64,000 nt of DNA from positions 1-64,000 of the forward strand of contig JAIYCQ010000031.1 in assembly GCA_027487945.1 (NCBI GenBank), read 5' to 3'. The position numbers and the translations under genes were made by a program. The notes under the pieces were generated by a model that saw only the letters and a list, made by a program, of their open reading frames with translations, searched no databases and was not told the DNA's origin. The stretch comes from Caulobacteraceae bacterium (GTDB lineage: Bacteria; Pseudomonadota; Alphaproteobacteria; Caulobacterales; Caulobacteraceae). Position 1 is the stretch's first letter; every line of letters starts with the position of its first letter. This document shows positions 30,254 through 40,090 of the stretch, one piece after another.

Positions 30254-30703
30254 ATGGGAGCCAAACTCGGAGGCTCCGGCGGCAGCGACAGGTACCAGGT
30301 TGAGCAGAACAGTGAAATCAATGTGACGCCCTTCGTGGACGTCATGCTGGTCCTCCTGATCATCTTCATGGTGGCGGCGCCGCTAGCAAGCGTTTCGGTC
30401 GAGTTGAAGCTGCCAGACGCGGTAGCCAAGCCCCGACCGAACCCGCCGAAGCCGGTTTACATTTCGATCCAGAAAGGTGGGGCCCTCTATATCGGGGACT
30501 TCCCCACCGACCTGGCCTCCATGGGTGACGACCTGCGCAAGCAGGTCGGCAAGCGGGACCCTTCCAAGGAACGCCTGTTCATTCGGGCCGACAAGGAAGT
30601 TCGGTACGGTGATTTCATGCAGGTTATGAACACGTTGCAGGACAATGGCTTCTACAGCGTGGCTCTGATCGGGCAGGACAGCACCGTCCAGGCGGGTGGG
30701 TGA
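30254..30703 (+). CDS. exbD: ExbD/TolR family protein
   Basis: 'QNSEINVTPFVDVMLVLLIIFMVAAPLASVSVELKLPDA'. Confidence 0.96.
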   Translation: MGAKLGGSGGSDRYQVEQNSEINVTPFVDVMLVLLIIFMVAAPLASVSVELKLPDAVAKPRPNPPKPVYISIQKGGALYIGDFPTDLASMGDDLRKQVGKRDPSKERLFIRADKEVRYGDFMQVMNTLQDNGFYSVALIGQDSTVQAGG

Positions 30704-30706
30704 CGC

Positions 30707-31429
30707 ATGGCAGAGCAAAGCAACGACGCTCCGCTGAAGGTGCACAACCCGTTCGATCCGCCCAAGGCGAAGATGAACCCGACGGCTGTGCTGATTGCAG
30801 CCCTCATCGTTCTCGGTGTCCACGCGGTCATCGGCTGGTACCTCTACACGATGCGCTTCACTATCAAGGAGCGGATCTTCGAGGATGAGAAGCTGGATAC
30901 CCAGCTGATCAAGCCGCCGCCCCCGCCGCCGCCGCCGCCTCCGCCGCCGCCGCCGACCGACAAGCCGCCGCCGCCGCCCAGGCTGCAGCCGCGGCCGCCG
31001 ATCGCGCCGCCGCCGGATGTGACGCCGCCGCCGCCGCTGGACGTGCCGCCGGTGAAGAAGGAAGAACGGGTCGACACCCCCGCGCCTCCTGTCGCCGCAG
31101 CGCCCCGTCCGCCGGAGCCGCCCCGGCCGTCGATCATCACGAACCCGGACTGGTCCCGCCGTCCGAACGCTGAGGATCTGGCGCGCTACTATCCGGAACG
31201 GGCCCAGCGCCTGGAACGGGAAGGTCGGGCGACCATCACCTGCAAGGTGAAGGCGAACGGTACTCTGGAAGGCTGTACGCTCGTCTCGGAAGACCCGCCT
31301 GACATGGGCTTCGGTGACGCCACCCTCCGCGCCTCGCGTCTGTTCAAGATGCGGCCGCAGACCAAGGATGGCCAACCTGTGGACGGCGGCACGGTCCGCA
31401 TTCCGCTGGTCTGGAAGCTGCCCCAGTAG
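30707..31429 (+). CDS. tonB: Energy transducer TonB
   Basis: N-terminal TM, proline-rich linker, C-terminal TonB-like 'YPERAQRLEREGRATITCKVKANGTLEGCTLVSEDPPDMGFGDATLRASRLFKMRP'. Confidence 0.94.
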   Translation: MAEQSNDAPLKVHNPFDPPKAKMNPTAVLIAALIVLGVHAVIGWYLYTMRFTIKERIFEDEKLDTQLIKPPPPPPPPPPPPPPTDKPPPPPRLQPRPPIAPPPDVTPPPPLDVPPVKKEERVDTPAPPVAAAPRPPEPPRPSIITNPDWSRRPNAEDLARYYPERAQRLEREGRATITCKVKANGTLEGCTLVSEDPPDMGFGDATLRASRLFKMRPQTKDGQPVDGGTVRIPLVWKLPQ

Positions 31430-31448
31430 GCATCGTCCTGAAAATGCG

Positions 31449-31484
31449 AACGCCCCGGAGGGAAACCTCCGGGGCGTTTTGCTG
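31449..31484 (+). terminator. Intrinsic terminator after tonB
   Basis: AACGCCCCGGAGG-gaaa-CCTCCGGGGCGTTTT, perfect stem with GNRA-like loop and T-tract. Confidence 0.9.
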
Positions 31485-31537
31485 TGTCGGGCTCACGAGA
31501 TCGGCGGGACGGGCGGCATGGCCGCCCGCCTCCGGCG

Positions 31538-32422
31538 TCAGCCGGCCAATCCCTTTTCGCCGAGCCAGGCCTCCAGTCGCGCGTTGACCGCTTCCGGCGC
31601 CTCCTGCTGCACCCAGTGCGAGACGCCGGGCAGGCGGTGGAGGGTGAAGTCCTGCACATAGGGGCCGTAGCCCTCGGTCAGCTCGAGGCCGAGCGCCGCA
31701 TCCTCCTCGCCCCAGACCATCAGGGTCGGGGTTTCGATCGGCGGCTGATCGGCGTCGCTCCACGGCTTCAGACCGCCGGCGAAGTTGGCCCGGTACCAGT
31801 TGATCATCGCCGTCATGGCGCCCGGCTTCAGCGCATTGGCGCGGTAGACGTCCAGCACCGCTTCGGGAAACCGGCTCTTGTCGATCGCCATGCCGCTGAA
31901 GGCCTGGGCTACGGCCTCGGCCCGGCGTGCGGTCAGCAGCTTTTCCGGCAGCCACGGAATCTGGAAGAAGAAGACGTACCAGGACTTCTTCAGCTGGCCG
32001 CCGCCCTTGCGCATCACCTGGCCGAACACGGCGGGGTGGGGCACGTTCATGATCACCAGCCCCTTCAGTGGCCGCAGCTTCCGCATGGCGAACACCCAGG
32101 CCACGATCGCGCCCCAGTCATGGGCGACCAGCAGCCGCTCCTTTGCGCCCAGGGCGTCGAATATGGCGGCCACGTCGTCGGTCAGGGCCTCGACCCTGTA
32201 GGCGGAGGTCGCTTTCGGCCGGCTCGAATCGCCGTAGCCGCGCAGGTCCGGCGCAACGGCCCGCCAGCCGAGGGCGGCCAGCAACGGCAGCTGGAACCGC
32301 CAGGAGAAGCGGCTCTCCGGAAAGCCGTGCAGAAACAGCGCCACGCGGTCGCCGGTCCCGGCCTCATCGATGGTGAAGGTCAGGCCATTGGCCTCAAGGG
32401 TGCGTGTGGTGATTTCGCTCAT
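31538..32422 (-). CDS. Alpha/beta hydrolase, epoxide hydrolase-like
   Basis: 'DRVALFLHGFPESRFSWRFQLPLLAALGWRAVAPDLRGYGDSSRP', 'LLVAHDWGAIVAWVFA', 'LHRLPGVSHWVQQEAPEAVNARLEAWL'. Confidence 0.94.
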   Translation of the reverse strand: MSEITTRTLEANGLTFTIDEAGTGDRVALFLHGFPESRFSWRFQLPLLAALGWRAVAPDLRGYGDSSRPKATSAYRVEALTDDVAAIFDALGAKERLLVAHDWGAIVAWVFAMRKLRPLKGLVIMNVPHPAVFGQVMRKGGGQLKKSWYVFFFQIPWLPEKLLTARRAEAVAQAFSGMAIDKSRFPEAVLDVYRANALKPGAMTAMINWYRANFAGGLKPWSDADQPPIETPTLMVWGEEDAALGLELTEGYGPYVQDFTLHRLPGVSHWVQQEAPEAVNARLEAWLGEKGLAG

Positions 32423-32513
32423 GGACGAACCGTGCCGCCGGCCGGGCCGCCATGCAAGGTCGAGGCTTGATCCAGAACGCGGCTGCGACTAAACCAGCCG
32501 CTCGCGAAAGCGC

Positions 32514-32590
32514 GCCGCCTTAGCTCAGTTGGTTAGAGCGCCGGTTTGTGGAACCGGAGGTCCTCAGTTCAAGCCTGAGAGGCGGTACCA
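32514..32590 (+). tRNA. tRNA-His (GTG)
   Basis: GCCGCCTTAGCTCAGTTGGTTAGAGCGCCGGTTTGTGGAACCGGAGGTCCTCAGTTCAAGCCTGAGAGGCGGTACCA; G1.U72, A73, no genomic G-1. Confidence 0.95.
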
Positions 32591-32693
32591 TCGCAGGAGC
32601 CAGGGCCCTCGAGTCCGAAGGACGCTCCTCATCCCCCGTTAAGCGTGATCGGCCAGACTGCCCGCGGCTTCGAACGGCAGAAGGCTTCGACGC

Positions 32694-33536
32694 ATGAGAA
32701 TCCAGACCGCTGCGCCCGGCGCGGCGACCGCTGACTACGCGCGGGAACTCCGCGCCCGGGCCGCGCTCAAACAGGCTGAGGAAGCGCGCCGCTCCGAGGT
32801 CTCGGCCGACGCCGCCAAGGTCAGGTCCAGCCCCCGTTTCAAGGCGTCGGAATCCCGCAAGGGCCAGGCGCGCGCCAAGCTGCAGCAGGTTCGCGAGTGG
32901 CTGAAGATCGTCCGCAAGCTGTACGCCGAGAACCCCAAGGCCATGGCCAAGGCGCTGGCGCAGGCCTTCAAGGAGCTGAAGGCGGCGGTCCAGGCCTTCA
33001 AGGACGCCGGCGGCCAGGAGATGGGGGCCAGCGGCGACGCGGTCGGCGCTGTGCTCACCGCCTCGGCGAAGGACAAGGCCGAGGCGGTCAAGGACGACAA
33101 GGCCGCCGCGGCCGACGCCGGGAATGACGAGGCGGTCGCCCGCGGCGACGATCCTGGCGAGGCCGGCCGGAGCCCGGGCGAGGAGGACGCCGCGCCCGAC
33201 GCCGCTTCTGAGCCCGCGCCCGAGGCGGAGGCGGTCCGCGCGGCCTTCGAGGGACGGTCGCTCTATGACGCCGTGGTCGGCGAGGTGCGACGGCAGCTGG
33301 GCGAGGAGGGGCTGGAGTTCCTCAAGGAGGTCCGGGAGATGGTCAGGGACATCAGCAAGCTGCTCGAGACCGCCAGGGGGCAGGCCGCGATCCGCCGCGC
33401 CGACAAGGAGACGGAGAAGGCCTTCGAGGAGACCGGCGAGGCCCTCAAGGAACTCCATGATCTGATGGACGAGATGGAGGGCGAGATCCGGCAGGACGCG
33501 CCCACGGCGGGGATGAGGCTCTCGATCGCCGCCTGA
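32694..33536 (+). CDS. Hypothetical Ala/Lys/Glu-rich, probably helical protein
   Basis: 280-aa ORF, 'LKIVRKLYAENPKAMAKALAQAFKELKAAVQAFKDAGG' and a charged C-terminal helix region. Confidence 0.7.
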   Translation: MRIQTAAPGAATADYARELRARAALKQAEEARRSEVSADAAKVRSSPRFKASESRKGQARAKLQQVREWLKIVRKLYAENPKAMAKALAQAFKELKAAVQAFKDAGGQEMGASGDAVGAVLTASAKDKAEAVKDDKAAAADAGNDEAVARGDDPGEAGRSPGEEDAAPDAASEPAPEAEAVRAAFEGRSLYDAVVGEVRRQLGEEGLEFLKEVREMVRDISKLLETARGQAAIRRADKETEKAFEETGEALKELHDLMDEMEGEIRQDAPTAGMRLSIAA

Positions 33537-33603
33537 TCGGTGGTTGCGCACCGGCGGTGATCACGCTCTACTAACGGCATAACGAATGCCAATAGGGGGC
33601 GAC

Positions 33604-33978
33604 ATGGTCAGGAACATTCTTCGGGGGCTGGTCGGGCTGATCGGCGTGCTGGCGCTGCTGGTCGCGGCGCGACTGTGGCTGGGCCCGGCGGCGCCGGCGG
33701 CGGCGCTGGGACTGAAGGCGGAAGGGCTGCTCGGCCTCGCCACCCTGCGGGCCGATGTCGGGGGCTTCTTCGCGGCCGGGGGGCTGTTCGCCCTGGCCGG
33801 CGCCATCCGGGGAGAGGGACGCCTTCTGACCCCGCCGGCGCTGCTTCTCGGCCTGGCTCTGGCCGGCCGACTGCTGACCGTTGCGATCGACGGCTATACG
33901 GCGGCCATGCTGCCGCCCATGGTCATCGAGGCGGTGCTGGTGGCGATCCTGCTGCTGGCGCGTCGGCGCCTTGTCTGA
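33604..33978 (+). CDS. Small integral membrane protein (possibly DUF4345-like)
   Basis: 'MVRNILRGLVGLIGVLALLVAARLWLGP...LATLRADVGGFFAAGGLFALAGA' with multiple hydrophobic segments. Confidence 0.65.
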   Translation: MVRNILRGLVGLIGVLALLVAARLWLGPAAPAAALGLKAEGLLGLATLRADVGGFFAAGGLFALAGAIRGEGRLLTPPALLLGLALAGRLLTVAIDGYTAAMLPPMVIEAVLVAILLLARRRLV

Positions 33979-33985
33979 GGGCGGC

Positions 33986-35152
33986 ATGACAACCCCGTAT
34001 CGTCTGCATGGCACGCCCGGGTCCCTGTACACGGCCAAGGCGCGATCCTTTCTGATCAAGCAGGGCCTGCCGTTCGAGGATGCCCCGGCCGGCGCGCCCG
34101 GCTTCCGGGAGGTCGTGGTCCCCGCGGTCGGGCGCTGGATCATCCCGGTGCTCGAGACGCCGGAGGGCGCCTTCCTGCAGGACGGCTCGGAGATCATCGA
34201 CCGGTTTGACGGCGAGGGCCGTGTGCGCTGGCCGACCCTGCCGCAAGCGCCCGCCTTGCGGGTGGCGGCGCGTCTGTTCGAGCTGTTCGGCGGCGAGGGG
34301 CTGCTTCGCCCGGCGATGCACTATCGCTGGAACTTCGATGCGGTGAACCAGCCCTTCATCGGCCTGGACTTCGCCGCCGGTCTGGCCGCGCCGGGCGCGC
34401 CGGCGGCCGAGGGCGAGGCCACCTTCGCCTTCGCCGCCGAGCGCATGCGGCGCGCCATGGCCGGGTTTGGCGTCTCGCCGGACTCGATCCCGCTGATCGA
34501 GGCGGCCTACGAGGAGTTTCTCGACCTGTTCGACGCCCATCTGGCGGGCTCGCCCTATCTGCTGGGCGGGCATCCGACGGTCGGGGACTATGGTCTGATT
34601 GGTCCGCTGTACGCGCACCTGGGGCGCGATCCCTATCCCGCCCAGATGATGAAGCGGCGCGCCTACCGCGTCTGGCGCTGGGTCGAGCGCATGAACGCCG
34701 CCGGCCTCGATGCGGGTGAATACCCCGGCGGCTCGCCGGAGCTGTTCGCCGATGACGCGCCGCCGGCGACCCTGCGGGCGTTGATGGCGTTCATCGCCCG
34801 CGACTACCTGCCCGAGCTGCGGGCTATGGTCGCCTTCACGGACAGCTGGCTGGAGGCGAGACCGGACATCGCGGCCGGGACCAATGGCCTGAAGCGACCA
34901 GGCGACCGCGTGATCGGTCAGGCGGCGTTCGACTGGCGCGGCGTCCCGATCACCGTCAACGTCATGCCCTACCGCCTCTACCTGCTTCAGAAGGTCCAGG
35001 ATGCGATCCCGGCGGCCGGCGAGCCGGGGCATGACGCGGTCGTGGCCATGCTGGATGAAGCCGGGCTGGCGGACATCGCCACCCTCCGCCCACGCCGCCG
35101 GGTGGAGCGACAGGATCAGGTCGAGGTCTGGGGCCCCGTCCGCGAGGACTGA
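33986..35152 (+). CDS. Glutathione S-transferase family protein
   Basis: 'MTTPYRLHGTPGSLYTAKARSFLIKQGLPFED...RWIIPVLETPEGAFLQDGSEIIDRFD', 'LAGSPYLLGGHPTVGDYGLIGPLYAHLGRDP'. Confidence 0.92.
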   Translation: MTTPYRLHGTPGSLYTAKARSFLIKQGLPFEDAPAGAPGFREVVVPAVGRWIIPVLETPEGAFLQDGSEIIDRFDGEGRVRWPTLPQAPALRVAARLFELFGGEGLLRPAMHYRWNFDAVNQPFIGLDFAAGLAAPGAPAAEGEATFAFAAERMRRAMAGFGVSPDSIPLIEAAYEEFLDLFDAHLAGSPYLLGGHPTVGDYGLIGPLYAHLGRDPYPAQMMKRRAYRVWRWVERMNAAGLDAGEYPGGSPELFADDAPPATLRALMAFIARDYLPELRAMVAFTDSWLEARPDIAAGTNGLKRPGDRVIGQAAFDWRGVPITVNVMPYRLYLLQKVQDAIPAAGEPGHDAVVAMLDEAGLADIATLRPRRRVERQDQVEVWGPVRED

Positions 35153-35204
35153 GACTCGAGCTGCCTCCTGCCTGTAGTGAAGCGTGACATCCGCGGAGCC
35201 CGCC

Positions 35205-35951
35205 ATGATCGAACGTCAGCTGGACATCGACACCCCGGACGGGGTCTGCACGACGTTCATCGTCCACCCCGAGCGGGAGGGGCCGTCTCCCGTCGTCCTG
35301 TTCCTGATGGACGCCCCCGCCATCCGGGAGGAGCTGCGCGACATGGCCCGACGACTGGCCAGCGTCGGCTACTATGTGATGCTGCCCAACCTCTACTACC
35401 GGGCGGGTGTGATGGAGCTGTGGCCGTTTCCGACCGAGACGACGGCGCTCGAGGCGGCGCGCCTCCGGATGTTCGAGCTGATGGACTCCCTGTCGCCGCC
35501 GCTGGTGATGGCCGACTGCGCGGCCATGCTGGCCTTCGCCGACGCCGATGAGGCGGCGGACGCCGGCCGGGTCGGGACCGTCGGCTACTGCATGAGCGGC
35601 CCCTACGCGGTCCAGACGGCGGGGGCCTTTCCGGATCGGGTGCGGGCGGCGGCCTCGATCCATGGCGTGTCGTTGATGACGGACGCTCCGGACAGCCCGC
35701 ACCGCGTCGCCCGGGGACTCGACGCCGGCTTCTACTTCGGCTGCGCCCAGATCGACCGCTGGTTCCCGGAAGAGATGATCCCGAAACTGGCCGCTGACCT
35801 GGCGGAGCATGGCGTCGACGCCGAGGTCGAGACCTATCCCGGGGCGGAGCACGGCTTCGTCTTCCCCCAGCGCCCGGCCTACGACCGCGCCTCGGCAGAA
35901 CGGCACTGGGAGCGGGTGTTCAGCCTGTTCCGCCGCAGGCTGTGGAGCTGA
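35205..35951 (+). CDS. Dienelactone hydrolase family protein
   Basis: 'VGTVGYCMSGPYAVQTAGAFPDRVRAAASIHG' (G-x-C-x-[SG]-G nucleophile), 'VETYPGAEHGFVFPQRPAYDRASAERHWERVFSLF'. Confidence 0.93.
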   Translation: MIERQLDIDTPDGVCTTFIVHPEREGPSPVVLFLMDAPAIREELRDMARRLASVGYYVMLPNLYYRAGVMELWPFPTETTALEAARLRMFELMDSLSPPLVMADCAAMLAFADADEAADAGRVGTVGYCMSGPYAVQTAGAFPDRVRAAASIHGVSLMTDAPDSPHRVARGLDAGFYFGCAQIDRWFPEEMIPKLAADLAEHGVDAEVETYPGAEHGFVFPQRPAYDRASAERHWERVFSLFRRRLWS

Positions 35952-35955
35952 GCGG

Positions 35956-36825
35956 TCAGTCGCGGTCGAACTTGTCCAGCTTCCGGCGGCCGAGCAGCAT
36001 CCGCGTCTCCAGCCGGCCCCGAACGGCGGTGTAGTAGGCCTGCAGGAACGCGCGATCCATCTCGTACTCGCCGGCCGTCCAGCTGATCTTGGCGCGGATA
36101 CGGGCCGCCACCGCCGCCATGACCTTGCGGTCCGCCTTGCGCAGCACGTCCTCCAGCACATGCAGCTCCTTGACCCCATAGGCGTCGAGCTGGGCCAGGG
36201 TGAAGGCGAAGTCTGCGGCCAGCACGGGCTGGTCGTCGACCATGTCGCGCAGCAGGGTCGCCTTGGGCGCGTGCACAACCCAGGTCCCGGCGACCAGATC
36301 GCCGACCCGCAGGTGGTCGCGATTGAACAGCGGAAACAGGGCAAAGACACCTGCCCAGATCACGCCGGCCAGGTACAGCCAGCCGTCGACGCCCTCGCCG
36401 CCGCCGCCGAACACCATTGTCAGGGGCAGGAACAGTTCCAGCTCCCGCATTCCGTTGCGCGCCAGAATGGCCCCTGCCGATAGCCGCCCGCCGTTGCGGG
36501 CCGCTACCCGAAGGCCCGTCGCCCGCTTGCCCGGCGTCGCGGCATAGGGGGTCAGCTCGAAGGCGATGAACCAGGCGTTGCGCAGCAGGAAGCCGCCGAT
36601 CATCACGATGACCAGCAGGAACTCGCCGTTCCGGAAGCCCATGACCCAGCCGGCGCCGAAGCACAGCAGCAGGCTGACGATCGTGATGCCGATGATCAGG
36701 GCCGCGTCGATCATCAGCGCGGACAGCCGCTCGCCCGGGCCGGCCACCCGCACCCGAAGGTCCACCCCTTCCGGTGTGATCAGGGCGCGCTCATCGCGTG
36801 CGCCTGTCCCGTTCAGGACGCTCAC
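35956..36825 (-). CDS. RDD family membrane protein
   Basis: 'AGPGERLSALMIDAALIIGITIVSLL', 'AFELTPYAATPGKRATGLRVAARNGGRLSAGAILARNGMRELELFLP', 'RVGDLVAGTWVV'. GTG start at 36825. Confidence 0.9.
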   Translation of the reverse strand: MSVLNGTGARDERALITPEGVDLRVRVAGPGERLSALMIDAALIIGITIVSLLLCFGAGWVMGFRNGEFLLVIVMIGGFLLRNAWFIAFELTPYAATPGKRATGLRVAARNGGRLSAGAILARNGMRELELFLPLTMVFGGGGEGVDGWLYLAGVIWAGVFALFPLFNRDHLRVGDLVAGTWVVHAPKATLLRDMVDDQPVLAADFAFTLAQLDAYGVKELHVLEDVLRKADRKVMAAVAARIRAKISWTAGEYEMDRAFLQAYYTAVRGRLETRMLLGRRKLDKFDRD

Positions 36826-37814
36826 GCCGCCCTCCTGCGGGGCAGGTAGAAGTAAAGGCCCCAGATCACGGCAGTGGCGCCGGCGATCGCGAAGCGCGCC
36901 GCGTCCAGGGTGATCAGTTGCCTGCCGAAGCCCTCGAGCAGGCCGGCGCACATCAGCATGACCACGACCCCCGCCATGGCCAGGGCGGCGGTGCGCCCGG
37001 CCTCGGCGGCGGCCTCGACGCGCGGTCGGTCGCCGGGCGCGAGGATGGCTCGCCCGATGCGGAAGCCGGCGCCGCCGGCCAGGGTGATGGCGAAGATCTC
37101 GGTCACGCCGTGGATCATCAGCCACCCGGCCAGCTCCAGACCGAGACCCCGACTGACGAACAGCGCCATCAGCGCCCCTACGCCCAGGCCGTTGTAGATC
37201 ATCAGGAGCGCCGTCGGCAGGCCGAACGCGAAGCCGAGCGCGAAGGCGAGGATGGCGACCTGGGCGTTGTTGGTGAACAGGAAGGCCGCGAAGCCGCTCA
37301 GGCCCGAGGTCCCGTCATCATGATAGAGGGTCGCGCGAAGCGCCTCGGTGCTGGTCGCCGGGTCTCGCCCCTGGGACGCGCCGGAGGGCATGACGGAATA
37401 GAACCAGTCGGGGTCCTGGCTGGTCAGCATGAAGGCCGCGACGGCCCCGAGCGTGAACAGCAGGGCGGCCAGCAGGGTCTCGCGCCAGAGCGACTGCACC
37501 GCACGAGGCCAGTCCTCCCGGAAGAACCGGGCCAGCCGCTCCAGCGGCGTCGAGCGTACGCCATAGACGAACAGATAGGCGCGCAGGCAGAGGTTCTCGA
37601 GATAGGTGGTGGCCGCCTGGTCCAGCGAGATGGTTCGCGCCACCGACAGGGACGACATCGCCGAGCGGTACAGCACCGGAATCTCGAGCAGCTGCTCGTC
37701 GGTCAGGCTGTCGACCGACTGGCGTTCGACCCTGGTCATCAGCGAGTCCAGCCGACGCCAGGACGCCTCTCGCTCGTTGCGGAACCGGTGACTCTTGAGC
37801 TGCAGTTCGGCCAT
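36822..37814 (-). CDS. Stage II sporulation protein M (SpoIIM)-like membrane protein
   Basis: 'LGLELAGWLMIHGVTEIFAITLAGGAGFRIGRAILAPGDRPR' typical of SpoIIM/DUF95; several TM segments. Confidence 0.88.
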   Translation of the reverse strand: MAELQLKSHRFRNEREASWRRLDSLMTRVERQSVDSLTDEQLLEIPVLYRSAMSSLSVARTISLDQAATTYLENLCLRAYLFVYGVRSTPLERLARFFREDWPRAVQSLWRETLLAALLFTLGAVAAFMLTSQDPDWFYSVMPSGASQGRDPATSTEALRATLYHDDGTSGLSGFAAFLFTNNAQVAILAFALGFAFGLPTALLMIYNGLGVGALMALFVSRGLGLELAGWLMIHGVTEIFAITLAGGAGFRIGRAILAPGDRPRVEAAAEAGRTAALAMAGVVVMLMCAGLLEGFGRQLITLDAARFAIAGATAVIWGLYFYLPRRRAA

Positions 37815-37823
37815 CGGGGGTTC

Positions 37824-39137
37824 CTACAGCAGGTCGCGGCGCTTGAGGTCGAGGTAGGCGTTCAGCAGCCGGGGACCTACGCTGGCGACCGGGGCGTCGA
37901 CGATCTGGGCGCCGGCCCGGCGGAGGCGGGTCAGAACCAGCTCGCGCTCGCGCAGCAGCGTGGCGGCGGCGACCGCCCGTGAGACGTCGTCGGCGGTGAC
38001 GGGTTCGGACTGGGCGAAGGCCTCCAGCGCTTCGTCCCGGAAGACGACGAAAAGCACCAGATGGCGCTTGCTGATCCGGGCGGTGTTTTCGATCAGCAGC
38101 TCGGCACTGGTCGGGTCGGCGAATTCGGTGAAGACCACAATAAGGGAGCGGCGCTCGAGGTCCGAGGCCAGCTGGGTCAGGCCCAGCGTGTAGTTGGTCT
38201 CCTCCTCGCCGTAGTCGAGCGAGGCGGCGAGGTGTTCCAGCAGCGGGAAGGAGCCGACGCCGGCGGCGATGCCGGTCTTCAGACGCGGCCGGGCGTCGAA
38301 GCCGAACAGACCGACCCTGTCGCCGATCTTCAGGCTGACATAGGCCAGGGTGAGGGCGGCGTTGATCGCCCGGTCGATGCGCGGCAGGCCGGCCAGCGGC
38401 TCGGACATAGTCCGTCCGGTGTCGAGCGCCAGCAGGATCTGGTGGTTGCGCTCGGTGCGGTACTCCTTGGAGATCAGCTTGCCGTGGCGGGCGGACTGCT
38501 TCCAGTCGACCGACCGCGGGTCCATGCCTTCGGCGTAGTCGCGCAGCGCGTGGTACTCGGCGCCCTCGCCCGTGTCGATCTGGGCCTTGACCCCGAACAT
38601 GGCGTCGCGGGCGAACAGGCGCATGGCCTCAGCCTTGACGCCCGCAATATCGGGCGTCAGCACGATCTTCCGCCGGAGGCCGTGGCTGTGCTGGCTCCAG
38701 ACCAGTCCGAGCGGGCCGGTCCAGCGAACCCAGGCGCGCTCGATCATCGCCTCGCCCCGGCGGCGCGGGGTCAGGGTCATGGCCAGGCTCCCCGATCGGC
38801 CTTCGGTGGGCACCGTCAGCCGGTCGGGCGCGACGGCGATCCGGGCGTCGGTCTCGACCGCCAGTTCCGCGCTTGGCGGCGCGGCCCGCTGGAAGGCGAC
38901 CGCCAGCCGGCCCTCGGCCTCGACGCCCAGGCCCATCCTCGCCGGCGCCGTGAAGGCGACCGACAGACCGCGACCCGTACGCCAGGCGAGGCCCGCATCG
39001 ACCAGGATCGCCGCCGCCAGCAGCAGCAGCCACGCCGGGGCCGCAAGCCACAGCGCAGGCGCTGCGATGCCGATCGCCAAAGCGACCGGCGCGCCCAGCG
39101 CGGCGATGATGACCGCCCTGAGCGTCGGATAGATCAC
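37824..39137 (-). CDS. DUF58 domain-containing protein
   Basis: '[53 protein letters not shown]' typical DUF58. Confidence 0.94.
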   Translation of the reverse strand: MIYPTLRAVIIAALGAPVALAIGIAAPALWLAAPAWLLLLAAAILVDAGLAWRTGRGLSVAFTAPARMGLGVEAEGRLAVAFQRAAPPSAELAVETDARIAVAPDRLTVPTEGRSGSLAMTLTPRRRGEAMIERAWVRWTGPLGLVWSQHSHGLRRKIVLTPDIAGVKAEAMRLFARDAMFGVKAQIDTGEGAEYHALRDYAEGMDPRSVDWKQSARHGKLISKEYRTERNHQILLALDTGRTMSEPLAGLPRIDRAINAALTLAYVSLKIGDRVGLFGFDARPRLKTGIAAGVGSFPLLEHLAASLDYGEEETNYTLGLTQLASDLERRSLIVVFTEFADPTSAELLIENTARISKRHLVLFVVFRDEALEAFAQSEPVTADDVSRAVAAATLLRERELVLTRLRRAGAQIVDAPVASVGPRLLNAYLDLKRRDLL

Positions 39138-40090
39138 CGGGGCGCCTCGACCTGCTCGATCAGGCCGCGCAGGATCTGGTCGACCTTCCGGCCCTCGATC
39201 TCGGCGGCGGGCGACAGGATCACGCGGTGGCGCAGGGCAGGGAGGGCCAGCGCCTTCACGTCGTCAGGGATCACGTAGTCCCGCCCGTCCAGCACCGCCC
39301 TGGCCCTGGCGGCGATGGCCAGCATGGCCGCGCAGCGGGGCGAGGCGCCGGTCTCCAGGTCGCCGGTTTCACGTGTCGCCCGGACCAGCCGCACGACGTA
39401 GTCGGCGATCTCGCGGGTCAGGTGGGCGGCCGACACGGTCCGCGCCGCCTCGGCGAGGTCTGCGGCCTCGATGATCTGCCCGACGCCCAGGTCGTTGATA
39501 TCCGGCAGACCGGTCTTGGCGCCGTGCAGCAGCACGATGGCCATCTCCTCCTCGGCGGAGGGGTAGGACAGGGTCTGTTTGAACAGGAAGCGGTCGAGCT
39601 GCGCCTCGGGGAGGGGGTAGGTGCCCTGCTGCTCGATGGGGTTCTGGGTGGCGACCACCATGAATCGGTCGCCGAGGGGATGGCGCTTGCCGTCCAGCGT
39701 GACGAACCGCTCCTGCATCGCCTCCAGCAGCGCGGCCTGGGTCTTGGGTGGCGTGCGGTTGATCTCGTCGGCCAGCAGCAGGTCGCAGAAGATCGGCCCC
39801 CTGGTCAGGGTGAAGCTGCTGGTCTGGAAGTTGAACAGGTTGGCGCCGATGATGTCGCCCGGCATCAGGTCGGGGGTGAACTGCACCCGTCCAAACGTAA
39901 TGCCCAGCGTGCCGGCGAACGCCTGGGCCAGGAAGGTCTTGGCGGTGCCGGGCGGTCCCTCCAGCAGGACGTGCCCGCCCGCGAAGAGCGCGATCAGCAG
40001 GAGGTCGACCGTATCGGCCTGGCCGACGACGGCCTTGCCGATCTCGCCGCGGACCCGGTCGGCAAGCGCTTTGACGTCAGTGACTTGCAC
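39134..40090 (-). CDS. MoxR family AAA ATPase
   Basis: '[44 protein letters not shown]', '[64 protein letters not shown]'. Confidence 0.97.
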   Translation of the reverse strand: MQVTDVKALADRVRGEIGKAVVGQADTVDLLLIALFAGGHVLLEGPPGTAKTFLAQAFAGTLGITFGRVQFTPDLMPGDIIGANLFNFQTSSFTLTRGPIFCDLLLADEINRTPPKTQAALLEAMQERFVTLDGKRHPLGDRFMVVATQNPIEQQGTYPLPEAQLDRFLFKQTLSYPSAEEEMAIVLLHGAKTGLPDINDLGVGQIIEAADLAEAARTVSAAHLTREIADYVVRLVRATRETGDLETGASPRCAAMLAIAARARAVLDGRDYVIPDDVKALALPALRHRVILSPAAEIEGRKVDQILRGLIEQVEAPR

